The position numbers and the translations under genes were made by a program. From the NCBI GenBank assembly GCA_037783415.1, contig JAZGTN010000316.1, positions 1-64,000 of the forward strand: a DNA stretch of 64,000 nt. Direction: 5' to 3'. Below, one piece after another: positions 22,201-37,200 of the stretch (positions are counted from its first letter, which is position 1; the number at the start of each line of letters is the position of its first letter). Source of the stretch: Leptasterias polaris. Taxonomy: Eukaryota > Echinodermata > Asteroidea > Forcipulatida > Asteriidae. A model generated the notes under the pieces. It was not told the DNA's origin, made no database searches, and worked only from the letters and a program-made list of their open reading frames with translations.

Positions 22201-25200
22201 AATTTTATCTCATAAAAAATCCAAAACGTCTGCTCAGTATTTATGGGAAATATGTTTTACACATTCTTACCATTTTGCATAAAATAATGCTATTCGCCCT
22301 GGCATTCAAATTTGAAAGGTAAGAAGTTTTAACAGCGTTTTTCAACCAACATTTTTTTTTTTTGGGGGGGGTAAATAATGATCATTATCGCCGACAAACT
22401 TAAGAAAAATTACCATAATTTATTTGTCGATGATGTTTGTCACCTTATCTTGGGTTTGTTGGTTTATTGGATGTTATTCTTCACATGTATCAACAGGAAT
22501 TGGTAATGTGAGAAGTAATTTAATTATGTGGTTGTTGCAAAGTTTAAGTGATCCGGAACTGGTCAATGATCCGGAACTGGTCAAACGACTGTATACAACA
22601 AGTTCTACTGATTCTACATAAAATACTACCTTAAAAGTTATCTGTTTGTTTTACACCATAAAAGAACTGACGAACCCAGCATTATTTTAACTCGCCCCGA
22701 GCCATTACGAAAACGTACACATTATGATAATGATATGCGCATGACCCCGAAAACGTCACAAGCAGGACAACAACGAAATCACGTGACGCGGAAGTAACTT
22801 AGCTATGCTGTCTGACTCAGGGTGGGGGGCGGAAGGGGTAGCGCCACCAGCGCGCCACCTACGTTGAAAATAATCTCATTCGACCATCGCGACGTGGACT
22901 GGTCGAAGCTCCCCACGTACAAACGGATGTGTGTATATGCACAGTACACACTATTTGAATTTAAGGTTGCTCTCCGAATTTAAGGTTGCTATTCACAAAA
23001 TCTTTACACCAGAAAACATTTGTAAATTGTTTTGTTTTGCCTTGCCAACTGCTTCAGTAAATTAACTATTTAATAAACAACATATATTTAACCTAAACGA
23101 CATGTATAACATATCTGTTTAAGATGTGTATGTTGCCTCAGAATTACAATTACCTGCGGCAAATGTTCCCGTCCGTCAACAGAGATCGTTTGAACGCAAA
23201 CTAAGTATTGGCGGGATCCATTCTCTCCAAAATAATCGTCAAATATCTAGAGGATGTACCGAGGGATTTTGATTAAACTTTCAGGAATGAAAGATCTATT
23301 CCTAAAAATTACGTTAATGAAAAAAAATCAGAGGATGAACGATAATTTTTTTCACATTATGTCGATATTTGTAGCCATTTTAGGGGAGACCATTTGTAAC
23401 GAAATTCATACACGTTAGCCGCTGCAATAAACCAACGGAAAATTTTCGATAATATTTTTACGCACTTTATTTAAAATTAAGCATCTCAACAATTTAAAAT
23501 ACTCTTACTATATATACTGTTATGTTTTCAGTGCTGATAAAGTGAGAATTTTAACGGTATACATGGATTTATTTTTGTTTTGTAATGGTCATTACCTATT
23601 TTTAAAATGGAGTGTACCCAGACAGCGATCGCAAATGATTGCGCAACACCCCTTCCGCCCTCCCCCCGCCCCCCTGGTCTGACTGTACTGTTTCGGAGTT
23701 TACTCGACACACACCGCACTCGATTCGTATCATTCCTCCTTGTTTTAATGTTCGATTTGAGTTTTTATATTGTAAGATTTGGCGATCAAAATTAAGTGTT
23801 GATGGTACAAAATGCCAGTATCGTGTGTCGTGGGTGGATGTACTCACAATAAGGCGAAGAACCCCAAAGTATTTTGGTTGACTTTTACCAAAGATGTTGC
23901 GACACAGCGAGCATAGATTATGTTTGCAAACAACAGATGATCGTACATGGACCAGGAAGGACGTCAACATGTTATCGCCATCCATTATCCATGCAGACAT
24001 CCTTGGTTGAAGGGTTCAATTCGGTCATCCACCAATATGCACCAAAGATGTTTTCAAATTCATGAGGCATGTTATTCAGGTGAGCAAATTAGCTGACATA
24101 ACATTTTTCCATTTGGTCTGTGGGACCGGTCTGACTCTGTGTACCACTGACATCACTACATGCACAGTAATCTGATCTGAAGTGAGTTGTTTGTACGAAG
24201 TGGTGGACTGGTGGATGCACTCACCCAGTGCAGTGTAGACTGTTGTACCGTGCCTTTCATTGAACACCAATGTTGACTGTGACAAAGTGAGGAATTTACC
24301 GCAAAAATATACAACCCACGCTAATCCGCAATAGCTGATTGGATAAAGGTAACACTTACAGCATCGTCCGATCAATAACAATTATTTGCAATGAAAATAT
24401 TAATGCAACACATAATGCGCAGACCTTTACCCAGAAACACACTTCTGAAGTCCCCAGTAAACCGTTACACAGTGCGCGTGCGCACCAACAATGTAAAAAC
24501 ATACATGTACATTTATACACAAAAAGCCATATGTCGGACGGCGTTAAAATGATACATGTTCACTGAGTATAAGGCATTTTATCATTTATTGATGATAAAC
24601 TGGATTATTTTAGAATACATGTATCGTCTATTTCATAATTTTGGGCTGCGCTGCATTTCAATGAAAACACTGACATGGAGCGGGCCTTGGACAGGGATGG
24701 CAATCCAGCTTTCAGCATTTCTTTTCCGAAAGCAAAGCAGACCACAGAGGGTTACACTGTCAAAAGGGTGATGATAAAGGCCTCTCACAGTAAGTACAAC
24801 AATATGCCACAACATAATTTTGATAAGTCATTTTGGGGACTGTAGTACAATTTCAAGTGTCAATTACTGTAGAATGAATGATCGATGTTCAAACATGGGG
24901 GTAGTACACAACTTGATTGGGACAATACACCTCCACAACTTTTCTTTGGGCTGTTTGTCTTGGGGTCAAATAATGGGGTTATTTATTTATTTACTTATTT
25001 TATTTCTTTTATTAATTTCTTATTTATTGTTATTATTTTATGATGTTTATGTTTGTCAGGGGGGAGGGAGAGTGAGTGGTTATTTACCTAATATTTCAAT
25101 ATCATCCACAACCGTCCCGTTGACATGGATACATGCTGCTGCATTCCAGTCTCCCTTTAGAGTTATTGTCAATTGAAATTTATTGTCAATGACAATTGGA

Positions 25201-28200
25201 AGGGCATTTTAAATCATCAAAGTTTACCAATTGTTGAAGCAATTTCTCTTGTGAGGTAATTGAGCACAATGGATATCTTGTCCTTACGGTACATGTATTT
25301 ATTTTATTTTATTCTAGATTTCAACAAGAAAATCCTTGACAAGGTGCTGGCACTCTGTGAAGCTTGGGCATAGCTGGTAGATACCAGAGCAAACTACCAA
25401 GAACTGGCAAACCCTGGTTATCTAACAGCCAAGGTAACTCGGCCTGATAAAGCAGAGGCAGTGAAATCATTTGTTTCACGGTTTGGGAAAGCTATAGACC
25501 TGTGGGAAGGCCAGAAGGCACTGAAGGTGTTGTTACGCTGGCAAGAGTCAAAGAGCAGAAGAAGAAGAGCAGCGGTCAAAGAAAAGGCATGCTGAAAGCC
25601 ATCAAAAGGGAGAAACTTCCTCTAGCAGTAAGCACAAGAAGTAAACTTCAACAAACTCTCACACCAAATTTGAGAATTTCAATTATCTTGTGTTTATTTA
25701 TTTTGTTCATAATGTTCCATTTTCCTTAGCCAATATTATTTTTTTTGTTAACTTTGGCTGCGCACAAAATAACCTTTCCATTTTGGTAGCAATATTTGCA
25801 CAGTCTGGTTCAATTAAACAAGCAAAATACCAATATTAGTGGCCATGCCCACCCAGGTCTCTGCACCTTGATCATGATGCCACATCCACTTTCTGCATAA
25901 TATGACAAAAAATATAATTTACCAGAGGTCTAGCTCTTAACAGTGTACATGTATTTGCTATTAAAGTGGTACGTGACCTGTTTTATCTTAAATACCAATA
26001 ATAGTTGTAATGGCAACGGATTAATAGATCGCCTTTTGCAAGCGTGAAATTGCATAGTATCAACAATTATGCAAAAAAGGAGCGTAGACAGAAATTATTT
26101 GTCTAACCCCAAATCATTTGAAAAAAATACACGTTCAGTTTATAACTTGATGTTAATTATGTGTAAGCATTTACTTATGTTCATTTCAGTAATTGCTGGA
26201 GTAATAAATCACGGGAGTCAGTGACACAATGGTCGAAATATTATTTTTCTGAAACATTTTAGTAATGTCAATGTTTAGCATGTTTATTCATCACTGATAC
26301 CTTTCATTTGGCCTGAAATTATTAGGACTGGCTTTTCCAAAGTGACGGTTTCATCTAAGTGTGGGTGTGTGACCCCATGTCACACAATGAACTGTTTACG
26401 TGTGAGATTTCTAGAAGTGACAGAATGAATCACACCATAGGAGAGTAACGTTACACGAAGTACACATTTCCCTTTACTTATACACAGGGAATAAATTACT
26501 TTGAGAAAACTTGAAAACGGTGTATAATAATAATAAACATGTTAATAGTAATCATGGATTATTACGTCACCTTTTGTAAGAAAGCCTTAAAGTGTTTAAA
26601 GGAATTTATGGCTTGTTTAGTTTCAATTTGTTGACAATTTGACTATTAGTATATTACACTTTGAGGGGTATAGCAAACAATTTTAGAAAAGAAACAAAGG
26701 CATGTAATATTATTGCCTTTAGCTCACGTACGTTCTGCTCCCTGACCCTGCAATGTTAAGTTTTTGAATTGTGCACCAGCGCGCTGGTACCCGTCACAAT
26801 TTCACGGTCCCGCAGTACAGCAATATTCCCTGACAACAGCAGGCGGCCTTGACTAAACTTTGCCACAGAACGCACATGAGCTACAAGCCATTTATTTTGT
26901 GAGTTTACATTTCATCGAGTTCTGGGTATCTGAACCCTTCATAGTTGCCGTCTGCATCTGGGAATGTTGACCGTGTTTTATGCATGATGCATGATGAGAC
27001 GGGTACTCAGTTATGTGGGTACTCTGTTGTGTCTGCCGAGGTATCGATATGTCCATCTTATGACCTGCCGATATGAAACATGCCCGTACTTCCTGTGATC
27101 AAAAATAAATAATAATGCATTTGATTATCAACAAACTGTACACTTGTTCAATAATTTTTTTTACAACTTGCCAGTGTAAATGGTAGGAGGGAATGGGCTT
27201 ACACAATGAATAACAGCTATATTATAAAGAAAGTCTAATTCCATTTAAGTTTGAATGATTTTGGGTTGAACAAGGAAAAATTTACTAGAGCGGGATTTGA
27301 ACCAACGACCTCCGGATTGACGTGCCGACGCTCTACCATGATGGCGGTCTCCCTATTTTGTCAATATCATTGTTCGGTGGGTGCCAGTCAGAAGCCATTC
27401 AACCGTAAACTGCCATGTAGCCAATGATCACACCCAAGTACGATACAACCTGGGAAGGGGCAGCCAGGGGATCACCATAAGGGGATGTGACTTTTTATAT
27501 CAGATATCAAATAATAAACCACAAGGGAAACTGACTGGGTAAATTTTAAATGATTTTGGGTTGAACAAAGAAATTTAATTTTGTAACAAAAATATGCATA
27601 AGGGGTGGGGGACATTAGGTTTTGATTTAGTTTCCTCGCATGGCCAACAACTATGCAAGTTACAACAATTTCTCCAATCTTACCTTGAAAGGTCACCCTT
27701 AATGGCCCTAGCACCGTACTGTTGCTTGTAAGCGAAGCAAGGGTTGAGCCAGGTAGCGTCATACCAGGGATGGTCAGTGAAGCAATTAAAATCTGGATTG
27801 ACTTCAGTGTGCCAGATTTTTTCCTGTATTGTCTCAACCTTCAATACAACACAAGCAGTTGTGGACGAACTCTCAGTGACCACACTTTTGCCACAGGAAC
27901 ACCTTCAAAGCAAGAAAACAACATGCGTTGGAATTTATTAAGAATATGTAAATGTGTTTGAATTCTAAAAACTTGAGACCAAAAAAGGTTGACACAAAAA
28001 GCAATACCTCAGAACTTTGAGTACACCTTTTATTTCATATGGATGAAAAGTGGCAATCGGATGTGGAAATGTTGCAATTTACTTTGCAAGTTTAAGGAAA
28101 CCAGTCACAACCATGAGAAAAACAAAATATCAAAATAATGTTTTCAATTAATAATTATTATTTTTGTTTTTACTAATTTAAAAATTTTAAATAAAAGTAC

Positions 28201-31200
28201 CCTTAGTACTATAGTAGGCTTAGCAATTCATGGGTAAAATACACAGGACAGGACATGTACTATACACTATACCACATCAGTAGTCAGTATGTATGTAGTA
28301 AGTGTACAATGTGCCCTCGGTTTCTGTGTCAAAAGACAATATGGCCATGGCTGGCAGAGAGATCTACGACCACGTAGGCTCATATATTTTTTTTTCTTCA
28401 CATTTTTGTGAAAATATTGCCGAAACCTAAACAGGTTATGTAAATTCAGCGTAAAAAAAATATATGTAGTTATACATATATAATGATTAAGAAACTAAAA
28501 ATTACCAGTCAGTTATTTTCAAGCGGTCATTGGCAGCTGGTGGTTTATTTGCGTCACCTTCGTTGTCTTCGACAGCAGCCTCGTCGTCTTGCTGCACGTT
28601 GTCTTGCCAATGGCTCGAACGTACGGCTCAGCTCCGCGAATAACTACTACCCCATTCGTGTCATTTTCGCTATCAAACTGAGGCCCTCAAAACTGTCACT
28701 GTCTACGGATGAACTCCCAGATATGTCACTAAACGCATCATAATCTACGCTGATTTCCTCCAAATATTTTTCACCGGAGTTTTCCGAGTCAAAATGCTTG
28801 CTTCTTGTGAACTATCGAAAGAACTATCACCATCAGCGAGTGATCGTGAATGCGTACAATTGTGCTAGCGTGGTGTGCTTGATGAGTCTGGGTATTAGAC
28901 ATAGTCAGTCGTTGTTTTCCTGCTTATGACGTCACGTAGCAACAATCGTGACCTCGGCCTTTTCAGATTCGCGACGAGCGGGCTTTTCAAAAAAGTGTTT
29001 TTTGTGGGTTTTTTGAATTCTTAAAATCAACAGTGAGTACTTGCATGTTATCTTTGATATATCAGTTACTATATTTCGAAAGCGGATTAAAATGGGAATC
29101 GGCGCTATAAACGTACTTTAAAATTACCCAGTCAGTTTCCCCTGTGGTTGCCATCACATGATAAAAAAAAAAATACAAATAACAAATTTTATCGTTTACG
29201 TACACAATACGTTTTGTTGAGAGTTATTTTTTCATTCATGTGGCGGCACTACGCTTCCGTAGACTCGAAACATTGATATCATAAGAATTAAGTTTAGTTG
29301 ACTAAGGAGTATTTGAAAACTCAATATACCACCAAAATAGGGCTCTGATTAGCTCAGTTGGTAGAGCGCCAGCACATTAGTCCGGAGGTCGTTGGTTCAA
29401 ATCCTGCTCTAGTCGATTCTTCTGTGTTCCACTTCAAATCATGTTAACAATTCAGTTTCCCTTGTGGTTTATCAACTGATATAAGATAAGAATCGAAACA
29501 TTAACATTATCATAATTAAGTTGAGTAGACTAAAGAGTGTTTTTACATATAATTTTGTATTTCATATTCTCCTCCAGATTGTAAAGAAGAGGAGTACACA
29601 TGTTTGTTTGGTATAGAGTGCCTCGAGAACAACTCTCAAGTATGTGATGGAGTGAGAGATTGCACTTTCAGTGAAGACGAGTTAGGATGTGGTATGTAAC
29701 TACAACGAACAGGGTGTGCATATATTGTTTGATCACCTGGGCTCGTTATAATTGATAACTATTTTTTATAAAACATTTGATACCCACTCCATGACATCAA
29801 CAAAAAGCACACGGTCACACCATGTTGATGGCCTCACGTTTCGACTCTAGCAGAATCTTTCAGAAAGGGAACTTTTTTTATCTAATATGTTTAACATTTT
29901 GTTTTGTGTGGATAGATGGATGTGATTCGATGAACATAAGCTGCTCTTCTGGAGAATGTATACACCCAAGCCAAATATGTGACGGTCATTTCGACTGTGC
30001 CGATTATACAGATGAGATGATGTGCGGTAAGGTTTATTGGAGTAAACTGTCTGGATGTCAATGTTAACATCGTAAACAAATTGACATAAAACTTTCTCAG
30101 CAATTTCAGATTTACCTTTTAGAAGTGTCTATCCGAGTCAGATTGACCAGTAATCCCGGTCAGTATCGTGATTGAGACTCCACGCTTTTGGGTAATTTTG
30201 AGCCAACACACGAGTGATTCTAACACAGAGAGTATGGTCTTCCCTGTGTGACCAAAACGCACATACATTGCTAATACTGTTAGTTTCTTTGATCTTTTGT
30301 CAGTGAAAATCATGACATTGATAAAATGAAAGAGGCAATTTAGTTTCTTGCTTTAGAAATTGGGATACTAAGTCATCATACTACATCGCAAAAATGTCAT
30401 ATGTGGCCATGACCTTTACTTTGACCTCTTGACAATGATAGTAACATTCATATTGCTTTTACATTTATCGCAATCTTTGACGACATTGCCTCTAACTAAC
30501 GTTACAGATACTTGTGGCACTACGGAGATTAGGTTGACTACAGATGTACCAACCACCATACATGTCTATCGGCAGATCGGTGGACATCGTCATACATTTG
30601 GAGTTGTTCCGGGAGATTGGAACAATCGGATAGATGATGTTCCCACCGGCAGCATCTTTACCGTTTACGAAAGACCCGTCAAAGGTTTGAGCTGCATATG
30701 GATGTTCAAAGGATCACAAGGAACACGATTTAGTTTTTCTCTGAAGGCAGTTGACGCATATGAAGGCATGAGACTAATAATGATAAATGGACTTGATCTT
30801 GTCAATGCAACTCCAGGTGTACTTGCAGATTCAGACTCTCTTCATTTCAGGGAGGCATATTTTTTCTCTACGGACTCAATGATGACAATTGCTGCAAGAG
30901 GTAAAACAGCCAGTTCTTACTTAAGAGAGTTGAGAGCTGTTATCACCTCAAATAACATTATCGGTAAGACTGATTCAGTTTAAAAAAATGTTAACTTCGC
31001 ATCGTGGTTAAAGGCCCTGTACACTATCGGTAAGATCGAAAAACACAAATGTTCACAGATTCACACATAACTTACATGATTTAAAGTATAATTAAAGTAA
31101 TGGTAGAAATGGTTCGTTTAAATATTTCTGCCTAAAATGCTATCGTTTTTGATAAATGAGTTTAACAATAGTTTTTATCACGCGTGATGAAAATTCGATG

Positions 31201-34200
31201 TTTGAAAAAAACATAAAACACATAAGGTCTCTTTTCACTGTTTTCTCGTGACCTCGATGTTAAATTGAGCTCAACCTTTCATGGGTTCGTTTGTTCATGC
31301 ATATAATGTTGAATCACACAAAATGTGGACACTGATGCAGTTACCAACAGTGTACAATACCTTTAAAGGTTTGTTCTACCTGTACACCGATGTGTGCCGA
31401 GGAAGCGTCATGCTGCATGCTGTATACGGGTTTGTTGGTGTTTGTTGTTTAGGTGGATTTCATTGCGCTTTTTATTTTCGTGTTGGCGTTTCTTTTTGGT
31501 GTGCTGGTTTCTAATGTTTTGGCCGTTGCCGTTGTCGTTGCCATAACATTTGGTGTTGTTGTTGGTGTAAGTGCTGATGTTGGTATTGTCGTAGTTGTTG
31601 GTGTTATTATTGTTGTTGTTTTGTGTGTGTTGGTGTTCGTGTAGGGTGTTGGTATTGGTATTGGTGTTGGTATTGGTTTAGGTGTTGACCTGGTTATTAA
31701 TTGCTTTGGTTTAGGTGTTTGTTGTATGTGGTGGTGGTTTTGGTGCTTGTGCAGGTGTATTTGTTGGTGTTGGTTTTATTGATAGTGTTGGTGTCGTTGT
31801 AATTATTGTAGTTGTCGTTGTTGTTGTTTGATTTTCATGTTCATTTATACTGGTGATATTCCTGATTGTTTTGTTTCCAATTGACCATAACAGAATGCAG
31901 TCAGGGTGAGTACGAATGCGCATCTGGTCTAAAATGTCTTGAGAGTCACACAGTGGTTTGCAATGTGGTTAAGGATTGTCCGTACGGGGAAGATGAACAG
32001 AATTGCGGTAAGTTGTTAAAATTTAGAGCAACCTCTCTCCACCGAAACGTGTACCTGGAAATTTGCTTGAAAATGTCAGTAAACGAGATCTTCAGCTCAA
32101 AAAAAGCTTGAGAAGGTGCCACAACAATGTCCCATGCAGTGTTGTTGTCGTGACCTGGAATTCCAAGACCGAGACCAAGACCGAGACATTGATATGCGAC
32201 GGGGAGACCAGCCCTTCCGAGGGGGAGACTTTTGCAGTCCGAGACCGAGACGAGACCCGAGACACCAAAAAGGTCTCAAGACAGAGACCAGGGCACGACT
32301 TCACAAAGTCTGTCATTAGTGCAAATCTGTTGTAGTTTCTTAGGAAATAGTGATGTCACAATACAAATCACTATGGTAATAGTGACAACTCATCTTGAGA
32401 TGAATTTTAGTGCTTTGTGAAATCGACCCCTGGTCCCCCACCTACAACACTGGTCCCCCACCTACAACACTGGTCCCATGCGTGCATGTGGTAGAGGTGT
32501 GTCAGGTGATAATCTTCAGTGCATTATGTGAAATCAAAAATATGTCAACCATTTTCAGCGGCCATCTTTGATTTTGTGTTTTAAGCATTTTGGGGATTCA
32601 AACTATTCATCTTTTTTTTTAATCATTGCAACAGTAATAATCTGGTTTTTTTTTCTACTTTTATGGCCAGGAATTACTATGAACTAAACGTTTTCCTTAC
32701 CTCTAAGCATGTTTTTGTTTTAAGGAGTATTGCCTACCTTTTTGAATATCCTATCACAAATAAAAAAACACATTTAAAGTTCTAATCAGCTACAAGTTAA
32801 ATTATTGTGCTGTAAAAAGTGTATCGATAATAATCATGAAACAATTGATAATACCATATGTTCCTTCAATTGAAATGCCAACCCATTGTGAGCATTACAC
32901 GGCTCCTTCTCAAAGTACGTCGGGTGGCCGTCATTCAACTCAATATCAAAGGCACTGGCAGTACACATTGTAAACTTAGACCCACACTTCAGGCATCATG
33001 ATTTCAAACTCTTCTCTTACAGATTATTGTGGTTCATCAAACATTTCAGTCGGAACAACTCCAGTCAGTCTGGCGTCACCAGGCTACCCAACAAAGTATC
33101 CTCCGAGGATGGATTGCCGTTGGGAGATCAGGGCTCCAGACTTGGTGTATGTGGTGGTGTCCATACAAGATTTGAATTTAGAAAATGAATATGACTATGT
33201 TTACTTTGATGGTACCCTTAGTGATGGTCACACCGCGTCATTTAAACTCACTGGAACCACACGACTGGAGCCCATAACATTTAACGCATCGAGGACACTT
33301 TATGTCCGTTTCACAAGTGATTTTACGTTGGAACGCACTGGGTTTCTTCTACAACTTCAGGGCTCCTATGGTAATGCTACCGGTTGTAATTAGTACTCAT
33401 TTAAGTTCATCTATGGAAATATATTTTAATGTTTGTGAAGTACATAAGTACAATTGTTTGATATCATCAACACTATGTTTAGCTACAAGAAACAACTTAA
33501 TATGCCTTCAAAAGTGTCTTACTAACGAGTCATCAACGCCCACTCCAACCCATAGGAAGCGAATCTTGCTTATAATACTTATCACAACTTTATATTGGGA
33601 AGAAGTTACCACAACCTGTTATTCAGTGACTTATGATCCCTAATGAACGTGCAAGGGAAAACAATCCAAGCCTGTAGTAATATAAGAAAACCTACTAAAG
33701 GCTTGATCACGTTAGGATGTATTATCCCGTTAATAGGGTTATACTGGTGTTTTTCCACCGTACAAGGCTAAGTAGCCATGAATAAACCAAACACTGCAAA
33801 TCTAGTGATTTACCGGACTGATTTTGGTATATCAGATGTACAAACACATACTTACATATTTCTGAGCTTGTTTATTCGACGGATTTTGTCATCTCGTGAA
33901 AATGGTGACGACATTTCTGTCTCTTTGATATATATACAGCTTACTGCCCCTCCGAGAGTGACTTTGACTGCAGAAACGGGATTTGTGTTACCGCAGAGGC
34001 AAGGTGTGATGGCTATCGGGACTGCCAAACCAGTCCAGAAGATCCATCTGCTGATGAAGAGGATTGTGGTCACGGCCGTTCCGCAGTATTAAAATGTGCA
34101 CGCCCTCAGTGTTCACGCTGCGTCCAGTTCATTCTGACAAGTTACGCGCGCGCGACATTTGCAAGTTTATGTTTACACCTGAAAAAGGTCACGTTTTGTG

Positions 34201-37200
34201 ATTTGCATATCACCATTTCCTTAAATTTCATTGGTCGCAGGAATGTTTTGAATAAAAATAGTGATAATTCTCATGAATATTCATCTGATTAATCCTTACT
34301 TGGATCTCCGAGGTCAATTCAGCCATGTGAGCTGCAATCCAGGGGCCACTGCGTACGGGGTGTCATGGTGTCGTCGTTTTACTATTTTGGCGTGCGAATG
34401 ACGTGCAAAAGAGTGTTATTTTATGGAAATAAGAGTTTTCATCAACAAAATCTGACCACAGATGTTTAAAAGAAGCATACTCCAAGCCAATCAGGATAAA
34501 AGAAGGTAAAAGACAGCGGGATGATTTGTGATATTAGAGATTTTGTTTGGTTATTTTCCAACGTGTGAAAAATGATCTTTCGTTTATTATGTACATTCAA
34601 TACACTATAATATACAGAGGCTACGTAGAGTTTGCATACGTTCATTTTGTACATCGTTGTGTCAGTGTCGGGATATTTTCATGACTGATTTCAAACTAGC
34701 CTAGGCCCTATGATTTAAGTTGTTAGGCCTACTGCATCTGTGTTTTCAAAACAATTTTTTACTAGGGTATATATTATAGGCCTACTTTTTTGAATGAAAA
34801 CTGGAAAAAATTTCATTCTACATGTACATACAATCCTCCGATCCATCATGCCAACCCAAATGCAAATAATAATATACTAAATCGTGATTTGATTCTGGTC
34901 CCTGGGTGTCTGGAATAACACGTTTCTTGAAGTGAACTGTTACGTCCTGTGGTGGTATGGCTTAATTAATGGACATTATGTTTTTTTATTGGGATTGCTG
35001 ATAATTAAACATTTTCTTATTTTCTCGAAATTACACAGCCACTGTCGAACTCGAACCCTGCCAGTGCCAGCTTACCAAAGCAGAGAGGACTATAAGTAGG
35101 CCTACATGTGAAGGTGAGTGACTATTCCAAGTAAAATTGTAACGCTACACTAGTCCGACTTGTATTTTCATTTTGAAGCCTTTAAACTCAGCTGTGCTAT
35201 TCATAATTTTGGAAATTAAAAGTCTTGCTGTGCATGTACCCCCCCCCCTTTGGCAAATTTGCATGCATATTATTTACACTATCTTGTCATCATGTATCAT
35301 TCAGCTGTTGAAAACAATTGTTTAAGTTTGATGTGATCATGATATGATGTATTTGCACACAAAATATTATAGCGTAGTAAATTAATACCCAACTTGAACC
35401 TTGCTTAAAAACAATATTTGTGTTATTCTTCTATTTTTGCTTTTTTTCTACATGTGATGACTTTGGCTTGTACTTCTGGAGTGGTTGACAAGTGGTGACG
35501 TCGCATTGTTGTCATGAGACGCTGTACAACACGACCTGTCCTGTTGAACTCGGTGTGTATGAGCTCGCCTCCTTGCTCATTGAGGAGGCCAAACCCAACA
35601 CCAAACCTGGACAGCTGTTCAACGGCGTGGTTCTCCAATAAGTGCATCTTTGGTGTGATGCTGGATTCAGGGAAACTCTCTCGGTAAGATGCCATGAAGA
35701 CCTTGATACACATATCTGCAACAACAAAAAAAACATCATTACTCTGGACTGGTATTAACATTGGTACTTCACAACAAAAATTAAATGGAGTTGAGTAATT
35801 ACCAATGCGGTTCAAGTCATCTGGTGATAATGCCCTCCTATGGTTTATCGCAAAGTGTGCATCGGCAAATTTTAGGAAAATATCCTCGAAAGTAGACCCC
35901 AATTTAGCTGCTTCTCTGATGAGTTCTTGCTGATGTTTCAGTGGAATGTCATCGTTGGATACACTTTGAAGGATTCTGGGGGGTCCGCTTTTGGTGGATT
36001 TTCGAGGAGATTTGATTGAGCTGTGAGCAATTTTCTGCACAAACAATGGTTGTAAAGATGAGATGTAAAAAATGGATTGTCATAATTTGTGTTAGTATAA
36101 AACAGCATCATTGAATACAAAATGTACTATTTGTAAATTTGTAAATTTTGACTTAGTAATGTTTAAATGTGTTTACGTTTGGGTGTTTGTGTTGGCATTA
36201 AGCAGAAATTATGTGTTTGATGTTCTATTTCAGAAGCTAAATCCTAACCATCAATATTTTTATTATTATGAAAATGTTTATTAAGTACATAATTTATTGA
36301 TGGCTGTGGTATGCGAATGATGTAAATTTGACTTGTACACTTGTAAAAAGTATTTAAAGAAAATAATAATTAATAACAATGCAAGTTGTTTTACAATACA
36401 TACCCGGCCTGGTGTTTTCAAGCGCACATCGTTTCCCTTGTGTGCACTAAGCTTTAACCAAGTCCAGCGATCACTGACTTCTTCAATTTCTGCTGGGATA
36501 GGTGTGCCTCTGCTGTGTTCCACTGCAACTTGCTTGAGAAGGTTTGCAGCCTTTATAATCTCATCTCTGTGTATTTTAACTGTGCTTGTCTCGGGATATG
36601 TTTGGATGGGGTTTGCTGATTTTGAACACAAGTCACAGTTACATGATGGTGTTTTATCCTTTTCTGGACAAACATGGTCAGCCATTTTGGACAGTTTACC
36701 TATTGTTCCGCATACTGTGCAAACTGTTGTCAATGTGCTAAGCTGAAGCCTCAAAATTCGGGGTGATGATGTGACGTTGTCATGATTCACACTAACTTGA
36801 CATACAGGGCAGGGAACGGTGTGACTGCCTCGAAAAACGAACCACTGCTCTAAACATGAAGAACAGTAGTTGTGTTCGCATTGAGTTTGCACAGAAGGGG
36901 AGCTCAGGATACACTGGCATATTGCACATATGAAAATTGTCTCCACTGCCTTCTCTGTGCCAAGAATGTCGAGATTTGGGGGAACTGTGTACGCAGAATC
37001 ATTAGTCGCAAAGTTAAACAGATAACTTTTCTCACAGTCCTGTTTGTTGAGGCTCGGTGGATTAATGTTCGGAAGACCTTTTCCAGTACGATTTCTCTTA
37101 ACAGGGCGACCCCCCTTAAGTACTTTTCTGTACTGCTCACATGTGGTGCATGTTCCAGATCTTGAGTGAGTCGGCCATTCGTCAGTAGTTTTTTGTGTAG

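Larger units (their letters stand above)
20212..22591. mobile_element. Mariner-like non-autonomous element, copy B, interrupted
   Basis: The ends CAGTCGTTTGACCAGTTC and the inverted GAACTGGTCAAACGACTG are flanked by TA. It is homologous to 6823-7828 but split by the hAT element at 20668-22153. The right end carries a doubled GATCCGGAACTGGTCAA. Without the insertion it is about 890 bases. Confidence 0.85.
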
